Below, one piece after another: positions 1 through 11,730 of a stretch of DNA of 64,000 bases. Below the pieces are notes generated by a model. The model was not told where the DNA came from. It did no database searches and worked only from the letters and a program-made list of their open reading frames with translations. How positions within the stretch are numbered: position 1 is the stretch's first letter; every line of letters starts with the position of its first letter. Source of the stretch: Geosiphon pyriformis (Eukaryota; Glomeromycota; Glomeromycetes; Archaeosporales; Geosiphonaceae); assembly GCA_016748015.1 (NCBI GenBank), contig JAAOMT010000003.1, positions 76,922 to 140,921 on the forward strand. The letters run 5' to 3'. The translations under genes and the position numbers were made by a program.

Positions 1-119
1 CCATTTCCTTCAAATTTTTGAGACACCCATTTTTGAGGTCTCGAGAAAATTATCATTTTTTTTTTTGCAAAAAGTTGAACGAGAAATTGAAATTATTGCC
101 AAAAATTTTTCTTTGAATG

Positions 120-1890
120 CTATCGATCCCTTTGGCGTTCGGCAGCAGATGTAGTCTTAAAAATATCTACCAAAGAGCGGCTATACAACAAAGTAGATGA
201 CCTTGATGAATTATTTTGAATATTTGCCTCTAGAGCTTTAATTGATTCTGTCGTCCCCCTTATTTTAGGGGATAAATGCAGTTCTAGGTCAGGGGACGTT
301 TGAAATAATTCAAAAATGTCTTTCATTATTTCGATATCTAAATTTAATTCCAAAAAGAAAGTCAGCCTTTATTCACTTAAACTAGTGAAAGGTAAAAAAG
401 TTTTCGACAATGAAAAAGGGGGACAATTAAAACTCACTTTGAACATTCTGGAAGAACTGCAAATATTTCAACCCTCCTCGTTTTCTTATGTATGGAAGAA
501 TTATAGGGCGAAATAGTCGCCCACGCCAATAAGGCCATCCATATTGTGATAGTACAATCAATTGATGTACAGCAGCCTCACTTGAGAAAAGATTTGAAGA
601 ATTTATTTCTCTCTGAAATTTCAACGAGAATTTGATTAATTTAAAATTAAATACGAAATCTTTGAAATTTTAATCAGAAAATTGTAGAGATCATGCCTAG
701 GCTTGTTTACCTCATATGACCAAATTAGATTTTTAACTACTCTAACAGCTAATTCTTCTTGTGTAACTTGCATGAGATTGTATGAAGTTTGAGCTTTTTC
801 GACTTCCTCTTTTTTACGAGTAAGTATCCAATCATCTTTTTCAAAATGTTCCGCTATCATAGGCGTTGATGGTAAGCCAGATAACAAGATTCTTAGTTCA
901 GCGCGAGCCTCACCCCACATGTGTGCCTTTATGTAGATCATAGCTATTGAGTATAGAGCGCGTAATGGCAACATAAGTGACATTTGAACCTCGATAGCAC
1001 TTTTTTCTTTTGAAAAATTATCATTTGGGCATCGTTGATGTCGATGTGATGAGACCAAAATAGGATTTTCAATGTTTTTGATAATTGGCTGCCGACTTGC
1101 ATCCCATGCATGAGTAAATTCATCGCAAATCTCACGGTAATATTTGAATGATGTCTGTGGTGAGCCACTATTTAAGAGATTCAATTCAGCGCGAGTGAGC
1201 ATTATTGAGTTTATGATTTCTGATGTAAGATCCCAAGTTTTCATTTGATGATTCAAATCTAATTAAAGAATATAATAACAAAATTAAATATTATGAGACA
1301 ATTTTCGATATTTATACGAAAAAGAGAATTTTTCGGCGACCTTGTACTAGATCGAGGTTCGAACCTCGATGATCCGATACCATTTCCTCAATCAAATCCC
1401 AACAATTTCTGGCACGTATTAAAAGTTCTAAAGCTTTTTTTGCTTCAGAGTCACCTAATTCATATTCTGCTAATAAAGAAAATTTATTTTAAACACAAAT
1501 AAAGCGAGGATGTATGGAGTGAGTGTTTCGGAAAAGTCGTACCTTCAAGGCACTTTCCAAAATCTGTTTCACTTCGGTGGGCACCGTTAATGTCATTAAG
1601 CGTTGAATGAGAATATGTATTTGATGATGAATTTGGTGATGATTCAAAATTTTTCTCAGTATCGGCCATGGTATCGTCATCGATCAGGAGGTTTTTCACT
1701 TTCATCACATCGGTCCCCCTAACTTTTTGTTTGCCTTTTCGTTCCGAATTTTCTAGGCATGGCGAATATATTTTCTCCTTAGCTACGTCTGCCTCCCCAT
1801 TATTTGAAATTTGGGCAGTTCCATTCAACCTTCGCATTTTGCTTGCTGGTTGACCGACTATTGCATCTTCCGACAATATAGAGTCCGAGT

Positions 1891-1923
<33 letters not shown>

Positions 1924-4010
1924 TTAATGTTGCTCTGTTTGATGAGATTTCCGGGGGTGATGAGAAAAGAGGTATTGGCCAAAACGGAATTAGGCAAGTT
2001 TTCCTGCCTGCAAATCAAAAAAATATTGCATGTAGGTTTTGAAACAAAGGATAAGGAATCAACTAATTTGAAATGTTCAAAAAAAAAAAATGTACTGGCA
2101 AAATTCCGGATTGTTATATTCCAACTTTTCGGTATAATTAGACCAACAAAACATACCCCCTGGTTGCGTATTCTTTAAACCAGCCACGTGTTCGTAGAAC
2201 TCATAACAGCAATGAACAAAGCAGGCCATAGCGATTGACAGAGCAAATTCTAGAGCTGAAGGATCCTCCAAAATTTGTTTTTGACCAATTAGATTGAATA
2301 ACTTTTGTGGCAGCTTATAAGGATTTGAGAAGAGATCTACAAGGGTAGTTGGTGCCGAACTAAAAAAAAGGGTTCAAAAATAAAATCACCCGAGAATTAA
2401 CAGTTTGAATATTGAAAGTGACTCACAAGAGATCATTAGATAGATTATTAAAAAGAAGATTTTTGGATCTCTTGAAACATTTATTACCTTTGTAGTTTTA
2501 AATAGCCACAAGTATCCAATAGAGTAAGTGAAATTTCGAATAATTTTCGCCAATTCTTATTAGAGATGTAATATCCTTGAGCAGAATTAAGCCAAAGTTT
2601 AAGATCATCATGGGTGACGTGAAGAGAGGAATGGGATGGATGATTGATTTGTGTAGAAATGAAAGGAACAAACGGGGGTAGACGGCTAGGTTGATAGATG
2701 AATATTTCGGGGGAAATCTGAATTGAATGAACTTTAACTTTATTTCTCAGGATTTCAGGAAGAATTTCTTCCGCTGTAAAAGAATAATTGAAAATTAGTA
2801 TTTGTGTGGGGGTATATATTAATAATAGAAATATTTAAAAACAATGGAAATTTACCTAAATGTTTACGATAAGGAATTGGTTGAATCATCAGTCTTTCTT
2901 CTCTCTCACATCTTATTGCCAGTTGTGCGGCGTGTGCCTTTTCAAAAAATTTTGTTTGAAATATAGAAAGAAAGTTAGCAAGGGAAAAATCATTTATTAT
3001 AATCAAAAACAACAAGGTCAAAATACATACTCCATAATAGATGGTTGTTTCCTGGTAAGTTTTAAAAACAAACGCAAACATTTTGCAAGCCTCTAAATAG
3101 CAACTGATTGATTCATAATAAACTTTGAAAAAAAATGGTGATTGATAAGATATTTTTAATTTGTTTCCAAATTTGAATTTTAATATAAATTGAGAGATAT
3201 ATACTTGCGGTGCGCAATAAAACTTCACGCTGGGTTCTTGTCGGGATCTTTAAGAAGAATGCTGAATCAATCAATCAATCAATCAAATAGACACATAAAG
3301 AGTAGAAGGAAAATTAGTTGAGAAAAAACCCATTTGGTTTAGGTGATATTATTATTTTTGGGATATTTTATTGGGATCAAAGTAAATCGTACTCACCAAA
3401 GTTATCGTCTGGAGACTTGGACATGACTGAACGTGTTATTCTGGCAAGATATTCTTTAAACGGTAAATGATCCGGATATCGTTCGCGACTTTAGAAAATT
3501 GGAAAGATTTATAATTTGAAGGTGAGGGAAGTTTTAGCAAAAAAGACTTTTTTTTTTTTTAGAAGCTATGAGGTAGAACTTACATGAAATCAAAAATTAC
3601 TGTGGCATTAGTAATATCACCTCGTTTTAGTGCGATTTGATGCTCAAGTATCTAAGATTTTAAATGAAAAGGATGATAAATTAATTGAATGATTGATTAC
3701 TAATTATTATAATTACATATTACGATTAGAATGATTTATTTATTTATTTTTTTACCTTTAAATCATAAGCGAGTGGAAATAGTTGCAAAGCTTGATTAAC
3801 ACATTTAAAAGCTTCCAATAATCTAGCATCACTTGGATTGTTACTATGATTTTTTTCTTGTTTATTCTCACAAGAGTTCTTGGTTTGATGATAATGATGA
3901 TGATGATGATTGATCGAATCTTTTGGGTCAGCCAACCATTGATAAATTTCGTTGACAAAAGATTCAAGGCTTCTTTTTAAGGACGGATTTTCAAAGTTGG
4001 TTGTGGCCAT
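120..4010 (-). CDS. INTS10: Integrator complex subunit 10 homologue (13 exons)
   Basis: Predicted exons, in coding order: 3756-4010, 3584-3651, 3397-3488, 3205-3261, 3031-3122, 2856-2937, 2488-2773, 2157-2359, 1543-2007, 1341-1454, 711-1258, 438-612, 120-337. All junctions are GT..AG, phases match throughout, and the sum is 2655 bp (884 aa). Resemblance to animal INTS10 (about 710 aa) runs end to end by recall: an N-terminal helical-repeat region (aa 60-130), a middle block ALEFALSIAMACFVHCCYEF, a helix ending ELLIRARNCWDLI, the block AAVHQLIVLSQYGWP, and the C-terminal FFQNVQNIEI followed by LELHLSP. INTS10 belongs to the INTS10-13-14 module of Integrator, which acts on RNA polymerase II transcripts in the nucleus. 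Extra length comes from a disordered Ser-rich insert in exon 9 (about aa 379-533) with a poly-Ser run, and a His run in exon 1. The exon 10 donor has an alternative at 1363-1364, also in phase. The identity rests on recognition without a search. Confidence 0.83.
1351..1370. other. 20-bp perfect palindrome over an alternative splice donor
   Basis: ATCGAGGTTCGAACCTCGAT is identical to its reverse complement and lies inside predicted INTS10 exon 10. A possible internal donor (minus-strand GAG followed by GTTCGA, GT at 1363-1364) sits within it. In RNA it could fold as a hairpin with a minimal loop. Confidence 0.75.
1891..1923. repeat. (ATG)n microsatellite inside INTS10 exon 9
   Basis: Eleven ATG units on the plus strand are read on the minus strand as TCA codons and give a run of about 11 serines in the disordered insert of the INTS10 model. 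Repeat-length change here would alter the protein without breaking frame. Confidence 0.9.
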
Positions 4011-4257
4011 ACGAGTAAATTTCCGTGATGATAATGATAAATTTTTCGTGTAGTTTGGAAAGTTGTTTGGAAAGTTGTTTGAACTGTTACTCTGGGGTGA
4101 GGGATCTTATAGGTTTCAAATTTTCTCAAGTGGAATAATTTCGCCTTTTAAAGTATAGCTTAAAAAAAAATTTTTTTGAGTGAAATTTCACTCGCGTGTC
4201 AAATGCTATTTACTCGGTGTTGATATGGTAAGGCGACGAAATTGATAGGGAGTTGTT

Positions 4258-4275
4258 AATAATAATAATAATAAT

Positions 4276-4308
<33 letters not shown>
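4258..4308. repeat. (AAT)8 followed by (TA)14
   Basis: Compound microsatellite: AAT units from 4258 pass directly into TA units to 4308, 250 bp upstream of the INTS10 start codon. Confidence 0.95.
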
Positions 4309-4311
<3 letters not shown>

Positions 4312-4420
4312 TTTACAAGTTCAAAAAGAATTAATTTTTAAGTGAAGGATTTTGAGGATAATTTATCGATAAAAAATTTTTTGCATTGACCAAAGGATAA
4401 AAGTTTTTTAAGAATGGGGG

Positions 4421-4470
4421 GGAGGTGGAGGTGGAGGTGGAGGTGGAGGTGGAGGAGGTAGAGGTGAAGG
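4421..4470. repeat. GGTGGA minisatellite, purine-rich strand
   Basis: About eight GGTGGA-type hexamers, the last ones degenerate, preceded by a G run. A similar tract lies at 41567-41610. Confidence 0.9.
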
Positions 4471-5283
4471 AGATAAAAAATATTTTTTTTAGAATCGGTT
4501 AGAATCCTAATAATATCCTATCGTAAAATTTTTCACTGCACAGAAAAAAAAAAATATTCAATAAAAAAAAAAAGATGATGTATTTTGGTAGTTCAAAAAG
4601 CAAATCGTCTAAAAAATTGAAAATCCAATAGGTAGTAGTAGGTGTATATTATGATGATTTGTATTTTTAACTCTGGACCAATAAATATCAATGAATTCAT
4701 TGATTACCTAATATAAGAACGATTTTGGACAACTGATAATTGTTAAAGATTGGAAACACAAAAAGACGACAAGGTAAAAATTTTTTCCCCCACAAAATAC
4801 ATTGAAGCTCTGGAACGGTCGAAAAACATGGCGTGTCAAGCAACTATCTATTACTTTTCAGAATTTATTTTCACGGCGATATTACATAATAATATTTTTT
4901 TTGTGGCAAAACATTAGAGATTCAATAAACTTTTTTAAGAACGTGATTTTAAATTTACTAGCTTGATTTGGAAATTTTTTGAGTTAAAGTTTTGCTTAGG
5001 TAAACACGTAATAGTTGAAAATCTCATTCGTAACTTTGGTTAGTTGAGAAATTTAGTGAGACCAAAATAAAAAAAATGAGGGTCTGACGGATTTTATTTT
5101 CGCGTTCAGTCTAGACTCGGGAAAATTCAGTTTACGGTTTTTAAGTATTTTGATTTTTGATTTTTGCTATAAAGTTTTTAAAAGACAAGACAAGTCAAGT
5201 CAGTCAAAGATTGTCAATTTATATAATGATTGAATATTTAAAAGTTGAGATATATGTGCAAGGATTCTTGAATGTTAAAAAGC

Positions 5284-5355
<72 letters not shown>
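5284..5355. repeat. (TTA)24 microsatellite
   Basis: Uninterrupted 72-bp TTA/ATT tract. It produces a spurious poly-Ile open frame. Confidence 0.97.
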
Positions 5356-5356
<1 letters not shown>

Positions 5357-5876
5357 AGAGATTTAAACCAATCCAATCCAAGCCATTCATTCATCGAATA
5401 ATATACATGTTTCAGAATCAGAAAAGCCGTTTTCGTGTAATTTTGTGAAATTTTTCACTCTGGAATATTTTTACAATACAGTAGTAAATGGTATGCTACT
5501 AAAACCGAGCTTAAAAACTTTGGAATAGTATTTTGGATAATTTGTAACAATTTTTTTTTTAAAAGTGGTAAAAACCCATTTTGGCATGCCGAAACAAATT
5601 AATTGCATATTATGGAAACAGAAAGAACCTTTTTTTTTTTTTTTTTTGTAACATTCATTCATTCATAATAATCATGGAAATCAAGGATAAAAATAAATCA
5701 AAAAGATTCGAAGACTCAATAATGTCATAAATCATTTTTTCCATGTTAGATAAGGGTCCCTAATGCAGGGTTTAAAACCGAATATTGAATTAATAAATTC
5801 TCAATGAAAAACATGATTTGGGTCTCCGAGAATCTAGAATAATAAAAGGGGACATATTTCACCACATATGAAAGAG

Positions 5877-5877
<1 letters not shown>

Positions 5878-5922
<45 letters not shown>
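5878..5922. repeat. (TTA)15 microsatellite
   Basis: Uninterrupted 45-bp TTA tract in intergenic DNA. Confidence 0.95.
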
Positions 5923-5923
<1 letters not shown>

Positions 5924-7105
5924 GAAAGAATATTTTTTAAAATAATATATCAAAAAATTGTGCATATGTAATGTAATGTAACAATTTGACAAGATTTGTT
6001 TTCTATTTTATTTTTTATTTTTTTTTGAAAGAGACTGAATCCAAAGAGATAAGGTGCTTTAATGACGTAAATATTTCTTTTCTTTTTATAGAATTGAATA
6101 AACTTGAGGTTTAATTGATATAACAAAAAAAAAAAAAATTCTAAATTTCAAATATTTATAATTTGCGAATCAAGAGAGTTGTATTTAAATTAAAAATTGA
6201 AAAGAACTTTTTGTAGTGGAGAAAAAGAGATGAGAGAGTGTGGTTTGACAATAAAAAAAAAAAAAAATTCTTTTTCAATTTGATAATTCATGAATCGTAT
6301 TACATGAATAAAGAATCTAGACCCTACTAAAAGAATTTTCTTCAATTGAAAATCATGTCTCAATTTTGATTGATTCAAAATGCCATGCTTTCTCCGGTTA
6401 AATTTGTTGAACAAAAATTTTTGCCTTTCAAAAAAGAATTGTGGCCATTTAAAAGTTTTAATTTTAATTTTCAAGACTTCTTTTTAGAATATTTATTCCA
6501 AGGATAAAGTGATAAGAGATGTAATTTTTTAAATAAAGTTACTAGATTACGAAATTACTTTTTTTTTTAAAAAAAAAGGATCAAATCAATCATAAGTTTT
6601 AATTATTGTAAACCCGATTCAGAATATATATTCGGGAATTAATGAATGAATTAATGAATGAATGAATAAATGTGAATAAGAATAAGAATAAGAATGAGAA
6701 TACATTAAAAGGTTTAAAATGTGAAACCGTTTTCTAATCATCAAAATTTAATTTATGAACTTTACATTTGTAGGACTAAAAGTTTCTTTAATTATTTTTG
6801 ATTAAATCTTTTGATAACTAAATTTTTATTTAAAAAACCTTACCTTTAAATCAAAATTTGTACACGAGGTCAAAGATGTGCTGTTTATGAAATACAGAAT
6901 GCATGTTGGCTGACCTAATTATGTTATACCTGTTACAAAGTAAAAACTTTTTTTTTATTTTATTTTTTGAATTCTTAAATGGCGTTAAGTGATTTTGCAG
7001 ATAGTCGGATTATTTTGGAGTTTTTATCTAATATTTTGGGTTTTGGATTTTGGATTTTGAATTTCTATCAAAAAAAATAACTTTTAAGTTTTAATCATCT
7101 TTTTT

Positions 7106-7146
7106 TGGGGGTAAGGGTGAGGGTGAGGGTGAGGGTGAGGGTGAGG
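7106..7146 (+). repeat. GGGTGA tandem repeat, G-quadruplex-type
   Basis: G runs of three or more separated by TAA or TGA, five or more times in succession. This fits the usual four-run G-quadruplex pattern. Shorter GGGG tracts continue to about 7190. Confidence 0.9.
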
Positions 7147-7431
7147 ATTAGGAGGGGGTAAAATGGGGAGGGGGTGAAATGGGGAGAGGGAAGTTATAAG
7201 TTGTCATAACTTCTTATCTTCCAGATCTTAGATAGGAAAGAAAATATTGAATATTTAGCGATTACATTATTTTTCAGATTATATAATAAAAATAAAAATA
7301 AAAACTTTGAAAAATAATATTTTATTTAAAGATTAGGAAATTGATTTTAAAAAATATATCCTTTACGAATAAACCTTTCTTTTTTCTTTTAAAAAAATAA
7401 ATAAATGAAAATATTAAAACATAATTTTATT

Positions 7432-7472
7432 CCCCCCCCTCCCCCTCCCCCTCCCCCTCCCCCTCCTTCCCC
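7432..7472 (-). repeat. (CCCCCT)n tract, G-rich on minus strand
   Basis: About six CCCCCT units; the minus strand has at least four runs of five G. It lies 290 bp from the GGGTGA tract but with opposite strand polarity. Confidence 0.9.
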
Positions 7473-8198
7473 ACCTCTCACTCATCTATTATTTATTATT
7501 TAAAACTTTATCTCTTTTGTGATTCTTCCTAATGAATTTGACCTATCTCTAAAAGTTTAAATAAAATTTAAAAAAAGTACACCACGGAAAAAAGTCTGAA
7601 TTTTTGTTCAAAAAACAACTGATCATCAAATACCCAATTAAAGCAAAATTTCCTATATGTTTTAATGTAAATATATAATAAAAAAAATTATTTTGAAATC
7701 ATACGGTTTTTTTTTTTGCTTTACATTCCCAAATAAATACTTTTATGCAGCTATTTACTATCTTTGCTTCACATAGATTCTTTGTCAGCAGTTTAGCAAT
7801 CGAAATAAAACTAAATCTTTTACTTTTTTCATGTGACCAAATTTTCTTACCAATGGGAGAATTTATGTAACTTTTATTCACGTGACTTTAAAATTTTCCT
7901 ATTGGTTTGATTTAGAGTCTTGTCGAATATTTTCAAAAATGTATTTGAATATGACATTCATTGTATCTGAAACTGGAATTAGTGTTCACTGGGAAATGAC
8001 TTTTCTCAATGCTTTTGAATTTTTTTTTAATTGATCCATTTTTTGATTATGTATCAGAGAGAGAGTGACTCCTGCAATAATGACCACTTGATAAACGACA
8101 CTAATGATAATAATAAAATTTTTTAGTGGTCACAAAGTTATTGTTGTGCTGCCTTGAGATCTAGGCCCTGAAACGAACAATTCTAAATCGAATGAATC

Positions 8199-8200
<2 letters not shown>

Positions 8201-8249
<49 letters not shown>
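8201..8249. repeat. (TAA)16 microsatellite
   Basis: Uninterrupted TAA tract, close to the left edge of the central A+T-rich compartment. Confidence 0.95.
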
Positions 8250-8580
8250 TCTGCAGATAAACCATAAACAAAGGAATTATTTAAAAATTTACAAATTACT
8301 GATACCAATGTGTAATACTACAGAGTAACTAGATGAAAAAATATCAAAGTCCCGATCGATGGTCGAATCTATATATGTAATCTTTTCAAATAACATAACA
8401 TCTCACAATAACAATGATCATTAAATTCTTGAAAACCATGAGTTTTTCAAGATATTTTTATGTACAATTTTTTCATTCAAATTACTGATGATGTACAATT
8501 TTTGATAACTCTGTGATTAAGTTTAAAACGACAATTGAAAATTTAATTAAAACAAGATCTTATCATTTTTATGCAAAGAT

Positions 8581-9679
8581 TTAAAAAAAACATATATATA
8601 TTTTTCAAAATTTTTGATTTATTACAAAAAAAAAAAATGTTCGCTTATTAATAATCAAGATTACAATGATAATTTTTTAATTTTATTCGGCTTTTTTTTA
8701 ACTCTAATTTTATGTCAATTTTATAAATAAAATAAAAAATTATTATATATTTCCTATTATTTAAGGATATAATTAACGCAGATAATTATAAATTACTTAT
8801 TTATTCATTAGATAAATGATTATCTACCCAATTAAAAAATATTAATTTTTAATTTTTTTTTGTCAAAAATAAAATTTATGTTTTTAATTTCATTTGTAAA
8901 AATTATAAAAAAAATATCCAATAAATAAGTTAAAAGAACCCGAACTTTTAAGGTACACAATAATTTATTAATTTATGCGATTATATTATGTAATAAAATT
9001 ATTTAACAAACCAATGGTACACATTTACGATATATATGTAAAAAAAAAAATTTATTTAAAAAAATTATTTTTATTATTTATTTATTTATTTTTATAAATA
9101 ATTAAAAATACTTTTTTTTTGTTCATTTATAAAATAGAAAAAATAATTTTTTGAAATATTATATTCTTTTCAAAGTTCAATTTAAATAATTATATATTAT
9201 TTTATATTTTATAAAATTTATAATTAATAAAAATATTTGCGAATATAATAAATAATAAATAAATATTTTGTAAATTATAATTAAATAAATAATAATAATA
9301 ATAATAATAATTAACTAAAAAAAAAAATTAATTTGGTTTTAAATAATTTAATAGAATAGGATCAAAAATTTTAAAAATTAAATAATAATTTATATTCAAC
9401 TTTAAATTAATTGTATTTAAATTAAAAATTAAAAATTAGTTAATTAATTTATTTATTTGTTTAAAAAATAATTATAAAATTAAAATCAAAAAATAATAAT
9501 TTTTTTGATCAAATATTTAATTAATATAAAATATTTTAATTTTTTATAATTAATAATAATTCTTGATAATTATATTATTATTATTATTATTATTATTTAT
9601 TATTATTTATTATCATTATTATTATTATTATTATTATTTATTATTATTATTATCATCATTATTATTATTATTATTATTA

Positions 9680-9715
<36 letters not shown>

Positions 9716-10465
9716 TATTATATCAAATTTTAATTCAAAATTAATTTTTATTACATTTATTAACTTGAATATTAAATACATTTTTTGAAAATATATTTAA
9801 ATATTTGTACATTAAATGATTATTAATATTATCACTTTAAACAATCAAATATTAATTTTGAAAATATTTTGTAATAAAAAACTAATAATTTAATTTAACT
9901 ATACACAATCCTAAATTTTAAAAAAGCTCAAATTTTATTATTTGGCTTTAAAGAATGTGAAAAAACAAACAGTGATTTTTTTATAATTTATCACAATTTT
10001 GGTAACAATTAAACTTTTATTAAATTAAACAGAAAATTTGTAATAAACAGTAAAAACTTTTTAATTTCAAAATTAAACAAATTAAAAAAACATAAATCAA
10101 TTCATTTACTTAATTTATATTATTTTAGTTAGTGTTCTTAAAATTTAATTATTTTTTTAAATTTATTTTTCATAAAAATTTTCTCAACAATTTGAAAATA
10201 ATTTACAAATAATCTATTTTCTTGTTAAAAGTAAAAGATATAAATTGTGATACTTGATAAAAATATTTTCTAATATTAGTTGATTAACTTATAGTTTTTT
10301 TACTCTCTTAAAATTCAATCTTCGAATAAATTTAAAATTTAGTATTTTTTAATATTTCTAAAAAAATTTATATTAAAATTCGCAATTTCCAATAATATTC
10401 ATTTATCCTCATCCAAACTATACTTCAAATCTCAAAGTCCAAAAAACTGGATATCTGTATATTGA
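8581..10465. other. Extremely A+T-rich, gene-free DNA
   Basis: By eye nearly all bases are A or T, stop codons occur densely in all six frames, and no open frame of 60 codons exists. It includes an impure block of ATT repeats at about 9570-9720. No gene, RNA or transposon end is recognised. Confidence 0.75.
9570..9720. repeat. Impure (ATT)n block with TTTATT and TCATT variants
   Basis: About 150 bp of ATT units interrupted by ATTT and ATC variants, which looks like an old, mutated microsatellite. Confidence 0.85.
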
Positions 10466-11730
10466 CAACTCGGATTTCAACAAAATTTTAAAGAAGTTTT
10501 ACAATTCTATAAAAGTCATAAGCATCCAAGATTTAATCTATCTTTATTTTTCTTTGCACACTTTGGCCTAGACTTTTTTGAATTTCTGAACTCTAATGAA
10601 ACTATCAAAAAACAATTAGCAGATATTCTGAATTCTTTTATTTCTCTCTTTGGTAAAGTATAGAAGTCCTATAATATAAATCACTTTGTTTATGAATAAC
10701 ATCAAATAAAATAGTTCGAATTTTAGTGACAATAATAGAGTAAAGCCAAAACTCTTAAAATAAATCAAGACAGCTAACTTTATTTAAATTTTTTAATAAT
10801 TTTAAAAAAGCATTTTTTGAATATTTTGCATATGACAACAATTTTATTACTTATGAAAATTGGTTGAACATGGGATTGGAACTATATTTAATTTAACACA
10901 AGCATTTTTAGAATTCCAGAAACCAGTGAATGCAGAAAATTCTTGTGGACAATTCTTCTTAGGACGTTATTATAATCATCGAATTAGTACTTCAAAAGAT
11001 CGAGGAAAAGCATTTGAACTCTTTCAAAAGCAGTAGAGGAGGGTAATAAAAATGCACAAATCAAATTTGCAAATTGTTATATAAATGGATGGGAACAACG
11101 GAAAGCATTTGAACTCTATTCAAAAGCAGCAGAGGCGGGAGATCTAGATGCACAAATTATTCTTGGATGGTGCTATCGAGATGGATTAGGAACAACGAAG
11201 AATCATGAAAAAGCATTTGAAATCTATTCAAAAGTAGCAGAGACGGGAGATCTAGGTGCACAAAACGATCTTGCAGATTGCTATCTAAATGGATTAGGAA
11301 CAACAAAAAACGAGGAAAAAGCATTTAAACTCTCATTAAAAGCAACCGAAGCAGGACATCAATATGCACAACTAGATCTTGGACTTTGTTATCAGAATGG
11401 ATGGGGAACAACAAAAAATCTAGCAAAATCATTGAAACTCTATTTAAAAGCAGCAAAGGGGGGAAATACAAAGGCCCAATAAAATATTGAATTTTGTTTT
11501 AATAGTGGATCGGGAACAAAGAGAAATTGAGAAATCTGAGCCCACCAATTAAACTTGGAACGTGTCATCGAACGGATGGGGAAATAAGAAAAATTGAATT
11601 TTATTCAAAAACAGCAGAACTGGAAAATATAAGTCCACGATATAACTTTACTTGGTTTTATAAAAATGGGTGGGAGCAACAAAAAGCCTAACAAAAGCAT
11701 TTGACTCTACTTAAAAGCATAAGCGAATAA
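10466..11730 (+). pseudogene. Sel1-like repeat protein, decayed
   Basis: A first segment (10466-10652) reads as an open frame ending at a GT donor. A TTTTTAG acceptor at 10905-10911 joins it in phase to 10912, giving a frame that runs from SLFEFQKP into Sel1-type units (GQFFLGRYY, KAFELFQK). Downstream are at least four more Sel1-like units of about 36 residues with the usual pattern AEAGDLDAQ, LGWCYRDGLGTTKN and EKAF. The frame breaks near 11030 (a one-base loss gives TAG), a linker is missing at about 11095, and stops accumulate after 11480. Sel1 repeats are helical scaffolds; in mycorrhizal fungi they form large expanded families, often with kinases. No kinase domain is seen here. The original start lies upstream of a TGA at 10463 and was not found. 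Confidence 0.8.

Larger units (their letters stand above)
4011..8580. other. Microsatellite-rich intergenic region upstream of INTS10
   Basis: No gene recognised. The first few hundred bases should hold the INTS10 promoter, since the gene reads leftward from 4010. The rest carries AAT/ATT, TA, GGTGGA, GGGTGA and C5T simple repeats and poly-A/T runs. The open frames here are short and repeat-driven. Confidence 0.6.
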
